Positions 48,048 through 56,008 of a DNA stretch of 64,000 nt are shown here, piece after piece; within the stretch, counting starts at the first letter, position 1, and every line of letters begins with the position of its first letter. This DNA comes from Bin87 sp963666865 (lineage in GTDB: Bacteria > Chloroflexota > Dehalococcoidia > Lucifugimonadales > UBA3495). Location of the stretch: contig OY763072.1 in the NCBI GenBank assembly GCA_963666865.1, positions 4,340,001 to 4,404,000 of the forward strand. Reading direction: 5' to 3'. The notes below the pieces were generated by a model, which did not search any database, was not told the origin of the DNA, and saw nothing but the letters and a program-made list of their open reading frames with translations. The position numbers and the translations under genes are program-made.

Positions 48048-48941
48048 ATGACCACCGTCGGCAATGGCAAGTACACCTACGAGCAGGTCGAGAATTGGGA
48101 GAAGTTGCCCGACGGATGGGCACTGGGACAGACCGCCATCGTCACCGACGCCGAGGACCGGGTGTATCTCTTCAATCGGGGCGAACACCCGCTAATCGTC
48201 CTGGACCGGGACGGCAACTATCTCGCCTCCTGGGGCGAGGGCGTGCTCACCGACGCCCACGGTATGTTCATCGACGACGACGAAAACCTCTACCTGCCGG
48301 TCAAGAACAGCCACGTGGTCCTCAAGTACGACCCCAGGGGCAACCTGCTGATGACCATGGGCGAGTGGAACCAACCCTCCGACACCGGCTGGTCGGGGAA
48401 CTACAGCGACCCGGTGGTCCGGGCGGCCGGGCCGTTCAACAGCCCCAGCGACGTCGCCATCTCCCCGGACGGCCTCCTGTACATATCCGACGGCTACGGC
48501 AACGCCCGGGTGCACCGGTTCACCTCCGACGGCGAGCTGGTGGACTCCTGGGGAGCGCCGGGTAAGACCGCTCCCGGCGAATTCCACGTCCCCCACGGGG
48601 TCTGGGTGCACACCGACGGTCGGGTGTTCGTGGCCGACCGAGAGAACAACCGGATGCAGATCTTCGACTCCGAGGGCAATTTCCTGGAGCAGTGGCCGGA
48701 CCTGGCGCGACCTTGCGACATCTACATCGACGATGACCTGGCGGTGTACGTGCCGGAACTGGACGGTTTCATGTCCATTCTCGACATCCAGGGCAACGTA
48801 CTGGCCCGCTGGGGCAGCCCCTCGGACGCCGGGTGGGGCACCGGCGGCCACGCCGTCTGGGTCGACTCCCACGGCGACATCTACGTGAACCAGAACCTCG
48901 AAGGCCAGCGGCTGATCAAGTACCGCCACGTCGGAGGCTAG
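48048..48941 (+). CDS. NHL-repeat beta-propeller protein
   Basis: 297 residues from ATG 48048 (CCAGGAGGTG). It shows repeated blades of the form V-Y-L-F-N-R-G, I-V-L-D-R-D-G-N-Y-L, L-Y-I-S-D-G-Y-G-N-A-R-V-H-R-F and V-F-V-A-D-R-E-N-N-R-M-Q-I-F. These are typical of NHL repeats as in peptidyl-alpha-hydroxyglycine lyase-like proteins. No signal peptide. A lyase or binding role cannot be decided. The TAG stop is the start of the repeat at 48939. Confidence 0.87.
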   Translation: MTTVGNGKYTYEQVENWEKLPDGWALGQTAIVTDAEDRVYLFNRGEHPLIVLDRDGNYLASWGEGVLTDAHGMFIDDDENLYLPVKNSHVVLKYDPRGNLLMTMGEWNQPSDTGWSGNYSDPVVRAAGPFNSPSDVAISPDGLLYISDGYGNARVHRFTSDGELVDSWGAPGKTAPGEFHVPHGVWVHTDGRVFVADRENNRMQIFDSEGNFLEQWPDLARPCDIYIDDDLAVYVPELDGFMSILDIQGNVLARWGSPSDAGWGTGGHAVWVDSHGDIYVNQNLEGQRLIKYRHVGG

Positions 48942-49110
48942 GGCCTGTTGACATATTGAAAACCACACGTCGTTCCTGCGAAAGAACGTCACCCCGTACT
49001 TGATACGGGGCAGGAACCCAGAAAAGCCTCTGCCCCAGGAACGTTGGCCTTATTTTGTACTCTCTGGATTCCCGCTTTCGCGGGAATGACGGAAAATGTA
49101 ACGGGCCCTA
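48939..49110. mobile_element. MITE-like element with a nested second hairpin
   Basis: Ends TAGGGCCTGTTGACAT and, in inverse, TAGGGCCCGTTACAT. The left TAG is the stop of the NHL gene. The left core hairpin (CGTTCCTGCGAAAG...) is interrupted by GTCACCCCGTACTTGATACGGGGC, a second palindrome. The right core is CTGGATTCCCGC-TTTC-GCGGGAATGACGG. The following LLM gene starts 21 bases after the element. Confidence 0.82.
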
Positions 49111-49130
49111 AGGCGGGCCAAGGTGAGGAT

Positions 49131-50144
49131 ATGCGCATCGGTTATCAGGTCGGGCAGGTGGTGCAGCGGGACAGCATCGACCATCAGCAGCAGTGGCAAA
49201 ACCACCTGGAGCAGTTCCGGGCTTCCCGCGACGCCGGGTTCGACATCTACTGCTGGGCCCACCACTACCTGATCGATCCCTTCCAGCACTTCCAGCCCTG
49301 GCCGGTACTGGCGCGGCTGGCCGCCGAGCCGGGCGACATGAAGCTGGCCACCTCGGTCCTGTTGCTGCCGCTGCTGAATCCGGTGGAGGTTGCCGAGCAA
49401 GTGGCGACCCTGGACCACATCGCGGAGGGGCGTTTCATCCTCGGTATCGGGCTGGGTTACCGCCCGGAGGAATGCGAAGCCTTCGGAACGAAGATGTCCC
49501 AGCGCGGCGCCCGCTGCACCGAGGCGCTCGGCCTGATGCGCCGGCTGTGGAGCGACGACGAGGTGACCCATCACGGCAGCTACTACCAGGTAACCGGGGC
49601 GCGGCCCACCGCCCGGCCCTACCAGAAGCCTCATCCCAAGATCTGGCAGGCCGCCATGAGCGATCCGGCGGTGCGCCGGGTCGGCCGGGGCGGCGACATC
49701 CTCTACGTCGGACCCGCCCAGTCCAACGCCACCATCCGCCACCAGATCTCCCTGTACCACCAGACCCTGGAGGAAAACGGCCACGATGTTCCCGAGGACA
49801 TGGTCATCGTGCGCGAGTTCTTCTGCGGCCCCACCCACGAGGAGGCGCTGGAGCGGGCCAGGGCCAACTTCGCCAGGAAGTACGAAGTCTATGCCTATCA
49901 CGGTCTCCACGGCGCCGACGACGAGCTGACCCGGAAGGTGACCGGCGACCTGGAAACGCTGATGGACGACACCTTCCTGGTGGGCAGCCCCGAGGAATGC
50001 GTCGAACAGGTCGCCGCCTACCACGAAATGGGGTTCACCGACGTGGCCCTGCGCCTGTTCTACCCGGAGATGTCCCAAGCCGAGGTGCTGGAGCATATCG
50101 ACCTGGTGGGCCGAGAGGTCATACCGGCGTTGCACGCTTTGTAG
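49131..50144 (+). CDS. LLM-class flavin-dependent oxidoreductase
   Basis: 337 residues from ATG 49131 (AAGGTGAGGAT upstream). Luciferase-like TIM barrel: Q-F-R-A-S-R-D-A-G-F-D near the N-terminus, A-T-S-V-L-L-L-P-L-L-N-P-V-E-V-A-E-Q, L-D-H-I-A-E-G-R-F-I-L-G-I-G-L-G-Y and Y-Q-K-P-H-P-K-I-W. It uses FMN or F420, probably as a monooxygenase or dehydrogenase; substrate unknown. The last 173 bases are repeated almost exactly at 51103-51275, on the far side of an inserted gene. Confidence 0.88.
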   Translation: MRIGYQVGQVVQRDSIDHQQQWQNHLEQFRASRDAGFDIYCWAHHYLIDPFQHFQPWPVLARLAAEPGDMKLATSVLLLPLLNPVEVAEQVATLDHIAEGRFILGIGLGYRPEECEAFGTKMSQRGARCTEALGLMRRLWSDDEVTHHGSYYQVTGARPTARPYQKPHPKIWQAAMSDPAVRRVGRGGDILYVGPAQSNATIRHQISLYHQTLEENGHDVPEDMVIVREFFCGPTHEEALERARANFARKYEVYAYHGLHGADDELTRKVTGDLETLMDDTFLVGSPEECVEQVAAYHEMGFTDVALRLFYPEMSQAEVLEHIDLVGREVIPALHAL

Positions 50145-50251
50145 TTCTCCCTCAGGATCTCTGCGGGACGCGGTTGAAACGCCGCCCGCTTCCCGCATGA
50201 AACCGCTTCTCCTTTCGTATGCAAAGTCCACCATTACAAGGATGGCAAAAT

Positions 50252-51031
50252 ATGCGTAACAACTACGTGGGGGACATAGGAGATTTCGCCAATAACGGAT
50301 TGTTGCGTGCGCTTGGCGGTACGCCGAGAGATCCAGTACCCGACATCAGGCTAGGGATAATCTGGTACCTGAACCCAGGTGAGGACCGATATGGCAATGC
50401 GATTGGATACCTGAATCCGTCGCGCCACAACCTTTCCACTTACAGAGAGTGCGACCGAGACCTTTACGACGAACTCCGACAACTGGTCGGACAACGTATG
50501 TTGACGAACACAAACCGAGATATTAGAGATATAATCGACAACCCTAACATCCTTCGTCGCGACACCCAGCATTATGATAAGCCGATACTCCCGGGTCACA
50601 CCCGGGAAACAAGGGATCAATGGTTCACTGACGCCATGGACCGAACCGCCGCTTCCGACGTGATTTTCCTAAATCCCGACATTGGAATCGGCTGGAACTT
50701 GGGCGCTAGCCATCAGCACGTTGTTTCCCGGGAAGTAAATACTCTTTTGGAAAGGCGAAAGACCGGCGTCATTTACCAAACCCCACCGCGAAGGGGCCAA
50801 ACTCATAAGGATTGGGTTAAGTCCAATGTCAAAAACCTGCTGTATGACACCCTGGCAGTTGAGTACCTCTGGGTGATTATGTGGAATCGAGCACCCAAGA
50901 GAGCATATTTCATTGTAGCCAGTACTGCACAACAGAAACGGTGGATGCAACAGCGCCTGACAATCTTTTGTAACAGCCAGTGGGTAAGGAAAGGGCATTT
51001 TTCTGAGCCGCAAGAATACTCTAGACGGTGA
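50252..51031 (+). CDS. Uncharacterised protein on a short inserted segment
   Basis: 259 residues from ATG 50252 (an in-frame ATG at 50219 is less likely). It opens with M-R-N-N-Y-V-G-D-I-G-D-F-A-N-N-G-L-L-R, a pattern I recognise from a widespread uncharacterised family with Y-V-G-D-(I/V)-G-D-F. Further on are D-V-I-F-L-N-P-D-I-G-I-G and V-I-Y-Q-T-P-P-R-R-G-Q-T-H. The coding sequence is clearly more AT-rich than its neighbours, indicating recent acquisition. It lies between the two copies of the LLM gene end. Confidence 0.7.
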   Translation: MRNNYVGDIGDFANNGLLRALGGTPRDPVPDIRLGIIWYLNPGEDRYGNAIGYLNPSRHNLSTYRECDRDLYDELRQLVGQRMLTNTNRDIRDIIDNPNILRRDTQHYDKPILPGHTRETRDQWFTDAMDRTAASDVIFLNPDIGIGWNLGASHQHVVSREVNTLLERRKTGVIYQTPPRRGQTHKDWVKSNVKNLLYDTLAVEYLWVIMWNRAPKRAYFIVASTAQQKRWMQQRLTIFCNSQWVRKGHFSEPQEYSRR

Positions 51032-51102
51032 TTTTCAGGGTAATCTACAGGACGTTGAGCATGACGGCGGCGCGAGTGACGAGTTGTAGGAAGGGGCCAG
51101 CT

Positions 51103-51275
51103 CCTTCCTGGTGGGCAGCCCCGAGGAATGCGTCGAACAGGTCGCCGCCTACCACGAAATGGGGTTCACCGACGTGGCCCTGCGCCTGTTCTACCCGGAG
51201 ATGTCCCAAGCCGAGGTGCTGGAGCATATCGACCTGGTGGGCCGAGAGGTCATACCGGCGCTGCACGCCCTGTAG
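51103..51275 (+). pseudogene. Duplicated 3' end of the LLM oxidoreductase gene
   Basis: This stretch matches 49972-50144 at an offset of exactly 1131 bp, including the stop codon. The main differences are near the end (GCTGCACGCCC versus GTTGCACGCTT). It encodes only the last ~57 residues (from F-L-V-G-S-P-E-E-C-V-E-Q) and has no start. With the intact gene end it brackets the inserted AT-rich gene. Confidence 0.9.
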
Positions 51276-51299
51276 TTCCCCTCGGGTCCCAACACCTTT

Positions 51300-51456
51300 C
51301 AGGACGATTGCAAAGTCTTCTAATTTCCGCTCATAAAGTCTTCTAATTTCCGCTCATGGTGAGCCTGTCGAACCATGCTCCGCTCCGGTAGAACCATCCT
51401 TCGACAAGCTCAGGATGAGCGGACCAGGAAAATTTATCGACTTTGGAATCGTCCTG
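51300..51456. mobile_element. MITE-like element, same family as 36198
   Basis: Ends CAGGACGATTGCAAAGTC and, in inverse, the same with one mismatch (51300-51317 and 51439-51456). The core has GCTCATGGTGAGCCTGTCG and CGACAAGCTCAGGATGAGC arms. A TCTTCTAATTTCCGCTCAT unit is doubled near the left end. No target duplication visible. Confidence 0.85.
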
Positions 51457-51475
51457 CCGCCAAATAGGAGGACGC

Positions 51476-52660
51476 ATGACTACTCAGCCGACCCTGCTGA
51501 CCATTGGAGACTACGAAGCCCGGGCCAGGCAGACCATGCCCCAGGCCCTGTTCGACCGGCTGTTCGGCGACCTGGGCGCGCCGGACTGGATAACCAACAC
51601 CACCAACGTCCAGGCCATGAGCGAAGTCAAGCTGCGCCCCCGGATCCTGGTGGACGTCACCCAGCGGGACCTGACCACCACGGTGCTGGGCGAAGAGATC
51701 AGTATGCCGGTGATGCTGGCCCCCACCGGCACCCACCAGCGCGCCCACCCCATGGGCGAGTTGGCTTCCACCCGGGCCGCCGGCGACGCGGGAACCATCC
51801 TGGGCCTCAGCACCGCCTCCAGCTACAGCATTGAGGAAGTGGCCGAGGTTGCCACCAATTCCCTTTGGTTTCAGCTCTACTTCTTCCAGAACCGGGAACT
51901 GACCGAGATACTGGTGCACCGGGCGGAACAGGCGGGCTACAAGGCCATGATGCTCACGGTGGACAACCTGGGCGCCAACTCACGGGAGCGGGAGTACCGT
52001 TACGCCTACACTCTGGACCAGGAACGCACCCTGAAAAACTTCGCGGGAATCGAGCTACCCAACCTGCCCACGCGGGAGAACTTCGCCGAGAGCTTCGAGC
52101 ATGGGCTCAACTGGTCCGACCTGGAGTGGCTGCGGTCCATCACCTCGATGCCGCTGGTCATCAAGGGCGTGCAAACCGCCGAGGACGCCCGGCTTTGCGC
52201 CGAGTACGGCTGCGAGGCCCTGGTGGTCTCGAACCACGGCGGCCACGCGTTGCAGGGCACCGAAGGCACCATCGAGATGCTGCCCAAGATCGCCGACGCC
52301 GTGGGCGACCGGCTGGAGGTCTATCTCGACGGCGGCGTGCGCAAGGGCGCCGACGTGCTGAAGGCGCTGGCCCTGGGCGCCCGGGCGGTCTTCGTGGGCC
52401 GGCCCATCTTCTGGGGGCTGTCGGTCAACGGCGAAGATGGCGTCCGCCACTGCCTGGAGATCCTGCGCAACGAGCTCAGCGTGGCCATGGGCCTCTGCGG
52501 CGTGACCGACGTGAAGCGGGTGGATCGCTCCGTTGCCCAGGACCCGGGCGCGGACGGCGCCGGAGGCGTGGTGGGCGAGCTGGAGCGCCTGGCCCGTCTG
52601 CTGGACCAGGGCTACCTGACCCGCGAGGAGTTCGAGTCGCTGAAGGGCCGGCTTCTGTAA
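51476..52660 (+). CDS. FMN-dependent alpha-hydroxy-acid dehydrogenase with C-terminal SHOCT-like domain
   Basis: 394 residues from ATG 51476 (AGGAGG upstream). The (S)-2-hydroxy-acid oxidase barrel is clear: M-P-V-M-L-A-P-T-G, W-F-Q-L-Y-F, P-L-V-I-K-G-V, the catalytic V-S-N-H-G-G (His plus Gly-Gly) and the FMN-phosphate region L-D-G-G-V-R-K-G-A-D and V-F-V-G-R-P. The final ~30 residues (L-A-R-L-L-D-Q-G-Y-L-T-R-E-E-F-E) match a SHOCT oligomerisation motif, an unusual addition for this enzyme. Substrate likely lactate-, glycolate- or mandelate-like. Confidence 0.88.
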   Translation: MTTQPTLLTIGDYEARARQTMPQALFDRLFGDLGAPDWITNTTNVQAMSEVKLRPRILVDVTQRDLTTTVLGEEISMPVMLAPTGTHQRAHPMGELASTRAAGDAGTILGLSTASSYSIEEVAEVATNSLWFQLYFFQNRELTEILVHRAEQAGYKAMMLTVDNLGANSREREYRYAYTLDQERTLKNFAGIELPNLPTRENFAESFEHGLNWSDLEWLRSITSMPLVIKGVQTAEDARLCAEYGCEALVVSNHGGHALQGTEGTIEMLPKIADAVGDRLEVYLDGGVRKGADVLKALALGARAVFVGRPIFWGLSVNGEDGVRHCLEILRNELSVAMGLCGVTDVKRVDRSVAQDPGADGAGGVVGELERLARLLDQGYLTREEFESLKGRLL

Positions 52661-52670
52661 GCCCGGTGGA

Positions 52671-53711
52671 ATGATGGCGATTACCATTGACGAAATGCTG
52701 GAATTGCTGAGCTTTGCCGGGGCAGAATTGGGCAACGGCAACGCGAACCATGGTCCGATGGCAGCGGAGGCGTTGTTTGCGCTGGGCAGGGACGAAGCGG
52801 TCCTGCCCTGGGTGGAGGACTACCGGAGTCGTTTGATGGACCGACCGTCGCCCTCCCTGGCCATCCCCCGAACCGAATGGCGCGAGTTTCTTGGCGACCG
52901 GCGGAGATTGGGCGACTGGATTGAGTTTTTTGAGAACGAATTGAAGGAGGCCGGCTGGCAGGACGTAGTGAGGACGTGGGTGCCGCGCCTGGCTCCGGCA
53001 GTGATGGCCGCGGCCACGCACGGCCTGATCCGCACCGGCCACGCCGCCCGCAACCTCTCCTCGGGGGACACGCCACAGCGTCGGCACGAGTTGGCGCAGG
53101 GGTTGGGCTACTGGGCCGCTCGTTACTACACACTGCCGGGAGAACCCTCGGCAACCAATGCGGGGTACCATCCCCGGGCCGCGCTGGACCGAGTCGAACG
53201 GCTCCACGACCTCAGTTTCGACGCTGCGGGGCCGATCACCGAGCAGATCAAGGGTCTGGAAAACCACCCGGAGTTTGAGCCGGTCATCGACCTGGCCGAC
53301 GCCGGCGATGACGTATCCGCCTTCATATCCAACCTCACGGAGACGTTTGCCGGCATCTACCTGGCTAATCCCAAAGGTCTGATCGCGTTCGTACACACGG
53401 TGACGGCGCCCAGCGCGTTGCGGATGTTGACACCGTACCTGGACGCAGCGGACGCGCGTCAAGCCGCGCGTTACGCCTGGCAGGCGTGTGCCGGGATCTA
53501 TAGTTGGTACTCAACAACGCCGCCGCAGGACTACGCAAACTGGGAGGCGCCGTCGGAGGACCGGGACGAGCTGATCGACCGGGCGGTTGCCGCGGGCGGC
53601 GCGCACTCCATAAAATTCACCGAAGCCTGTCTGCGCGAGTACGCGCTGAACCCCAAATCGGTGTACCTGGCGGCGGCGCGAGACGCGGCCGAAAGAGTTG
53701 GTCCAGTGTAG
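52671..53711 (+). CDS. Questin oxidase-like protein (DUF4243)
   Basis: 346 residues; an alternative ATG lies one codon in. The N-terminus (N-H-G-P-M-A-A-E-A-L-F-A-L-G) and later H-G-L-I-R-T-G-H-A-A-R-N, Y-W-A-A-R-Y-Y and H-S-I-K-F-T-E-A-C fit the questin oxidase/DUF4243 family. That family contains fungal Baeyer-Villiger-type oxidases and bacterial proteins of unknown role. It follows the FMN dehydrogenase by 10 bases, so co-transcription is likely. The TAG stop belongs to the repeat at 53709. Confidence 0.78.
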   Translation: MMAITIDEMLELLSFAGAELGNGNANHGPMAAEALFALGRDEAVLPWVEDYRSRLMDRPSPSLAIPRTEWREFLGDRRRLGDWIEFFENELKEAGWQDVVRTWVPRLAPAVMAAATHGLIRTGHAARNLSSGDTPQRRHELAQGLGYWAARYYTLPGEPSATNAGYHPRAALDRVERLHDLSFDAAGPITEQIKGLENHPEFEPVIDLADAGDDVSAFISNLTETFAGIYLANPKGLIAFVHTVTAPSALRMLTPYLDAADARQAARYAWQACAGIYSWYSTTPPQDYANWEAPSEDRDELIDRAVAAGGAHSIKFTEACLREYALNPKSVYLAAARDAAERVGPV

Positions 53712-53854
53712 GGTATGTTTACAAACTGAAAATTACACCGTCGTTCCTGCGAAAGCAGGAACCCAGGAAACCACTGCCGGCAGAAATTTGGCCTTATTTG
53801 TACTCGCTGGATTCCCGCTTTCGCGGGAATGACGAAGTTTGTAAACACGCCCTG
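53709..53854. mobile_element. MITE-like element with 17-bp inverted ends
   Basis: Left end TAGGGTATGTTTACAAACT; right end, in inverse, CAGGGCGTGTTTACAAACT. The left TAG is the stop of the questin-oxidase-like gene. The core has CGTCGTTCCTGC-GAAA-GCAGGAACCCAG and CTGGATTCCCGC-TTTC-GCGGGAATGACG. The core is nearly identical to that at 45926 but the ends differ. Confidence 0.87.
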
Positions 53855-53874
53855 GAACGTCGGCCCAGCGTTGG

Positions 53875-54441
53875 TCATACCTGGGCCAACAGGCTGAAGC
53901 CGATCAGCGCCAAGCCGACGACGATCAGGACTATGTGGACCGCAACCAGGGTCCACCGACCCGGACTGAAGGGATCGCCCAGGAAGCGGGGCACCGGCGC
54001 CAGGCGGAACCAGAACCAGAGGCCCAGGCCGCCGCCCATGAGCACCCCCGCAGTGGTCATCAACCAACCGACCCGGGCCGTGCCCCATTCCGCTGGCAAC
54101 GCCGTCAGGCAAATGGTGGTGAGGCCACTGCCGACCAGGGTCGATGGCAGCGCCAATCCGTAGCGCGCCACCGGCCACCTCAGGCTCACGGCCAGCAAAA
54201 CCGGCATCAGAGCCCAGCCCGCCGCCAGGCAGATTCCCACGAATGCGGGGGTTTGCAGGGTTGCGAACTGGAAGCCCCAGATCAAGCCCAGGGCAACCAC
54301 GCTGGTGGCCGTCAGTCGGATGACGCGGACTCCGAAACGGGAGTCCCGCGTCATCTCTACTGACGTTTGCCCGCATAAGAGAGCAATCGTGCCCGCCATG
54401 ATCCCGGTTCCCGCGCCCGTCAGGCCGCTGTTGCCATACAT
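53875..54441 (-). CDS. Membrane protein with about five helices
   Basis: 188 residues, hydrophobic segments at about 8-24, 43-62, 66-88, 98-115 (weaker), 124-146 and 163-186. No recognised motif. Its start overlaps the end of the radical SAM gene by 22 bases, so the two are translationally coupled and it may localise or assist that enzyme. Confidence 0.62.
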   Translation of the reverse strand: MYGNSGLTGAGTGIMAGTIALLCGQTSVEMTRDSRFGVRVIRLTATSVVALGLIWGFQFATLQTPAFVGICLAAGWALMPVLLAVSLRWPVARYGLALPSTLVGSGLTTICLTALPAEWGTARVGWLMTTAGVLMGGGLGLWFWFRLAPVPRFLGDPFSPGRWTLVAVHIVLIVVGLALIGFSLLAQV

Positions 54442-55769
54442 ACTGCCTTCTCCTCGCGCCGGGGCTGCCGAGCCGTGCGCACGTGATCGCGAAAGGCGTT
54501 CCTGCGACCGGCTTTGGCCTCGGCGGTGTATAGCTGACTCGCCAGTTCGATGAGGCCGTGTTCCAGGTCCTCAACCGACATCCGGCTGGGTTGGAAGTTC
54601 ACGTCGAACAGCGTGCATTTCTCCCACGCGGTTTCGTCCAGCAACCTGCCTTCCCCAAGGAGCCGGGAGTACAGCGGAGTTCCGGGGAAGGGCGTCATGA
54701 CGGTGATCTGGACCTCGCACAGGCCGCTGTCTTCGACGAAGTCCCGGACGGCCGGAAAACAGTCCACCGTATCGCCGTCCATCCCCAGTACGAAACAGCC
54801 GTTGACGGCGATGCCGTGGGACTGGATGCGGCGGATGGCCTCCTTGTAGCCGTCGAGTCGCTTCCGCTTCCAGTTGTTGTTCAGCTCGACGCCGTCCAGG
54901 CTCGTAGCACTGGGACTCTCGAAGCCGATCAGGACTTCCGCGCAACCGGATTCGCGCATCAGGTCAAGGATTTCGGGATCGTCGGCCACGGCCACGTCGG
55001 TCTCGGTGAACCACTTAATGCCTTCGTCGGCCAGGGCGCGCAGCAGTTTTTTCGAATGGGAGCGGTTGACGAAAGAGTTGTCGTCGGCAAATTCGATAAA
55101 GGGTCGCGGCCAGATCTCCTTTATCGCCCGGATCTCCCGGATCACGTTCTCCACCGGCTTCAGCTTGTAGCGCCTGGTCATCAAGATGGAGCTGGCGCAG
55201 AAGTTGCACCGCCACGGGCAGCCGCGCTGGGTCTGCACCGTAATCCGGTTATACTCGTCGGGGTTGAGCAGGTCGAAACGGGGCAGCGGAGAGACGGCAA
55301 GATCGAATTCCTGCCCATCGGCACGGTAAATGCCGCCCAGGCAACCGTTCCGGAAATCCTCCAGCACCTGTGGCCAAGTCAATTCGGCCTCTCCGACCAC
55401 CACCGCGTCGCAGTGGCGGATCGCCTCTCCCGGGAGCGCGGTGGCGTGGTGGCCGCCGATGACGGTTTTGACGCCCGCCGCCCGGTACCGGTCGGCCAGG
55501 TCGTAGGCGTCCTTGACCTGGGCGGTGAAGGTGGAGATGGCAGCCAAATCGCAGTCCGGCAGCCGGTCCAGCTTCCTGATGTCAGGCACCTGGTGGTACT
55601 CGACCTCAAAGCTTTCCGGCGTCATCCCCGCCAGGGTGAGCAGGGACAGGCTGGGCAGGGAGGCGATCACCTCGCCGCGCTCCATGAAGCCCGGCATGGT
55701 CATACCCAACGCCGTCAGTTCCTCGTTGTAGGCGCGCACGCCACTCATGGCTATCAGCGCAATCTTCAT
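54420..55769 (-). CDS. B12-binding domain radical SAM protein
   Basis: 449 residues. The N-terminal ~130 residues form a cobalamin-binding-type fold (V-K-T-V-I-G-G-H-H-A-T-A-L, D-A-V-V-V-G-E-A-E). The radical SAM cluster C-P-W-R-C-N-F-C follows at ~186-193, then F-A-D-D-N-S-F and L-I-G-F-E-S. This architecture is found in methyltransferases and ring-modifying enzymes such as those of hopanoid and pigment pathways. The Cys spacing C-x3-C-x2-C is intact. RBS GAGAGGAGAAAG upstream. Confidence 0.87.
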   Translation of the reverse strand: MKIALIAMSGVRAYNEELTALGMTMPGFMERGEVIASLPSLSLLTLAGMTPESFEVEYHQVPDIRKLDRLPDCDLAAISTFTAQVKDAYDLADRYRAAGVKTVIGGHHATALPGEAIRHCDAVVVGEAELTWPQVLEDFRNGCLGGIYRADGQEFDLAVSPLPRFDLLNPDEYNRITVQTQRGCPWRCNFCASSILMTRRYKLKPVENVIREIRAIKEIWPRPFIEFADDNSFVNRSHSKKLLRALADEGIKWFTETDVAVADDPEILDLMRESGCAEVLIGFESPSATSLDGVELNNNWKRKRLDGYKEAIRRIQSHGIAVNGCFVLGMDGDTVDCFPAVRDFVEDSGLCEVQITVMTPFPGTPLYSRLLGEGRLLDETAWEKCTLFDVNFQPSRMSVEDLEHGLIELASQLYTAEAKAGRRNAFRDHVRTARQPRREEKAVCMATAA

Positions 55770-55860
55770 CTCTCTTTCTCCTCTCGCTCAACCTTCGGAC
55801 TACGACGTAGCGCCGGTGCTATTCGCACGATTGGCGTCGTCGTTATGATTGAGCTTTTGT

Positions 55861-55881
55861 TTGACCAAATGGTATGGTCAA
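55861..55881. promoter_or_regulatory. Palindromic operator candidate between divergent genes
   Basis: TTGACC-N9-GGTCAA (55861-55881) lies between the divergent radical SAM and sensor/regulator genes. A TATAAT at 55911-55916 points toward the regulator gene. The palindrome may be where the OmpR-type output domain of that protein binds; inference. Confidence 0.5.
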
Positions 55882-56008
55882 ATATCTGACGTATCCATAA
55901 CGGTTTGGGTTATAATTATGACGGTTACATGACAGTTTGCGGAGAACGGCGCGTTGCGTCTCGAATGTCAACCGGATTGTGTTTATCGAGCGGCGACCGG
56001 AGGTGAGC

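Noticed and set aside
51028..51346. Open frames of 70-100 residues in the LLM duplicate as genes
   Set aside because: They are out of frame with the real LLM sequence or lack a start; the region is a 3' fragment.
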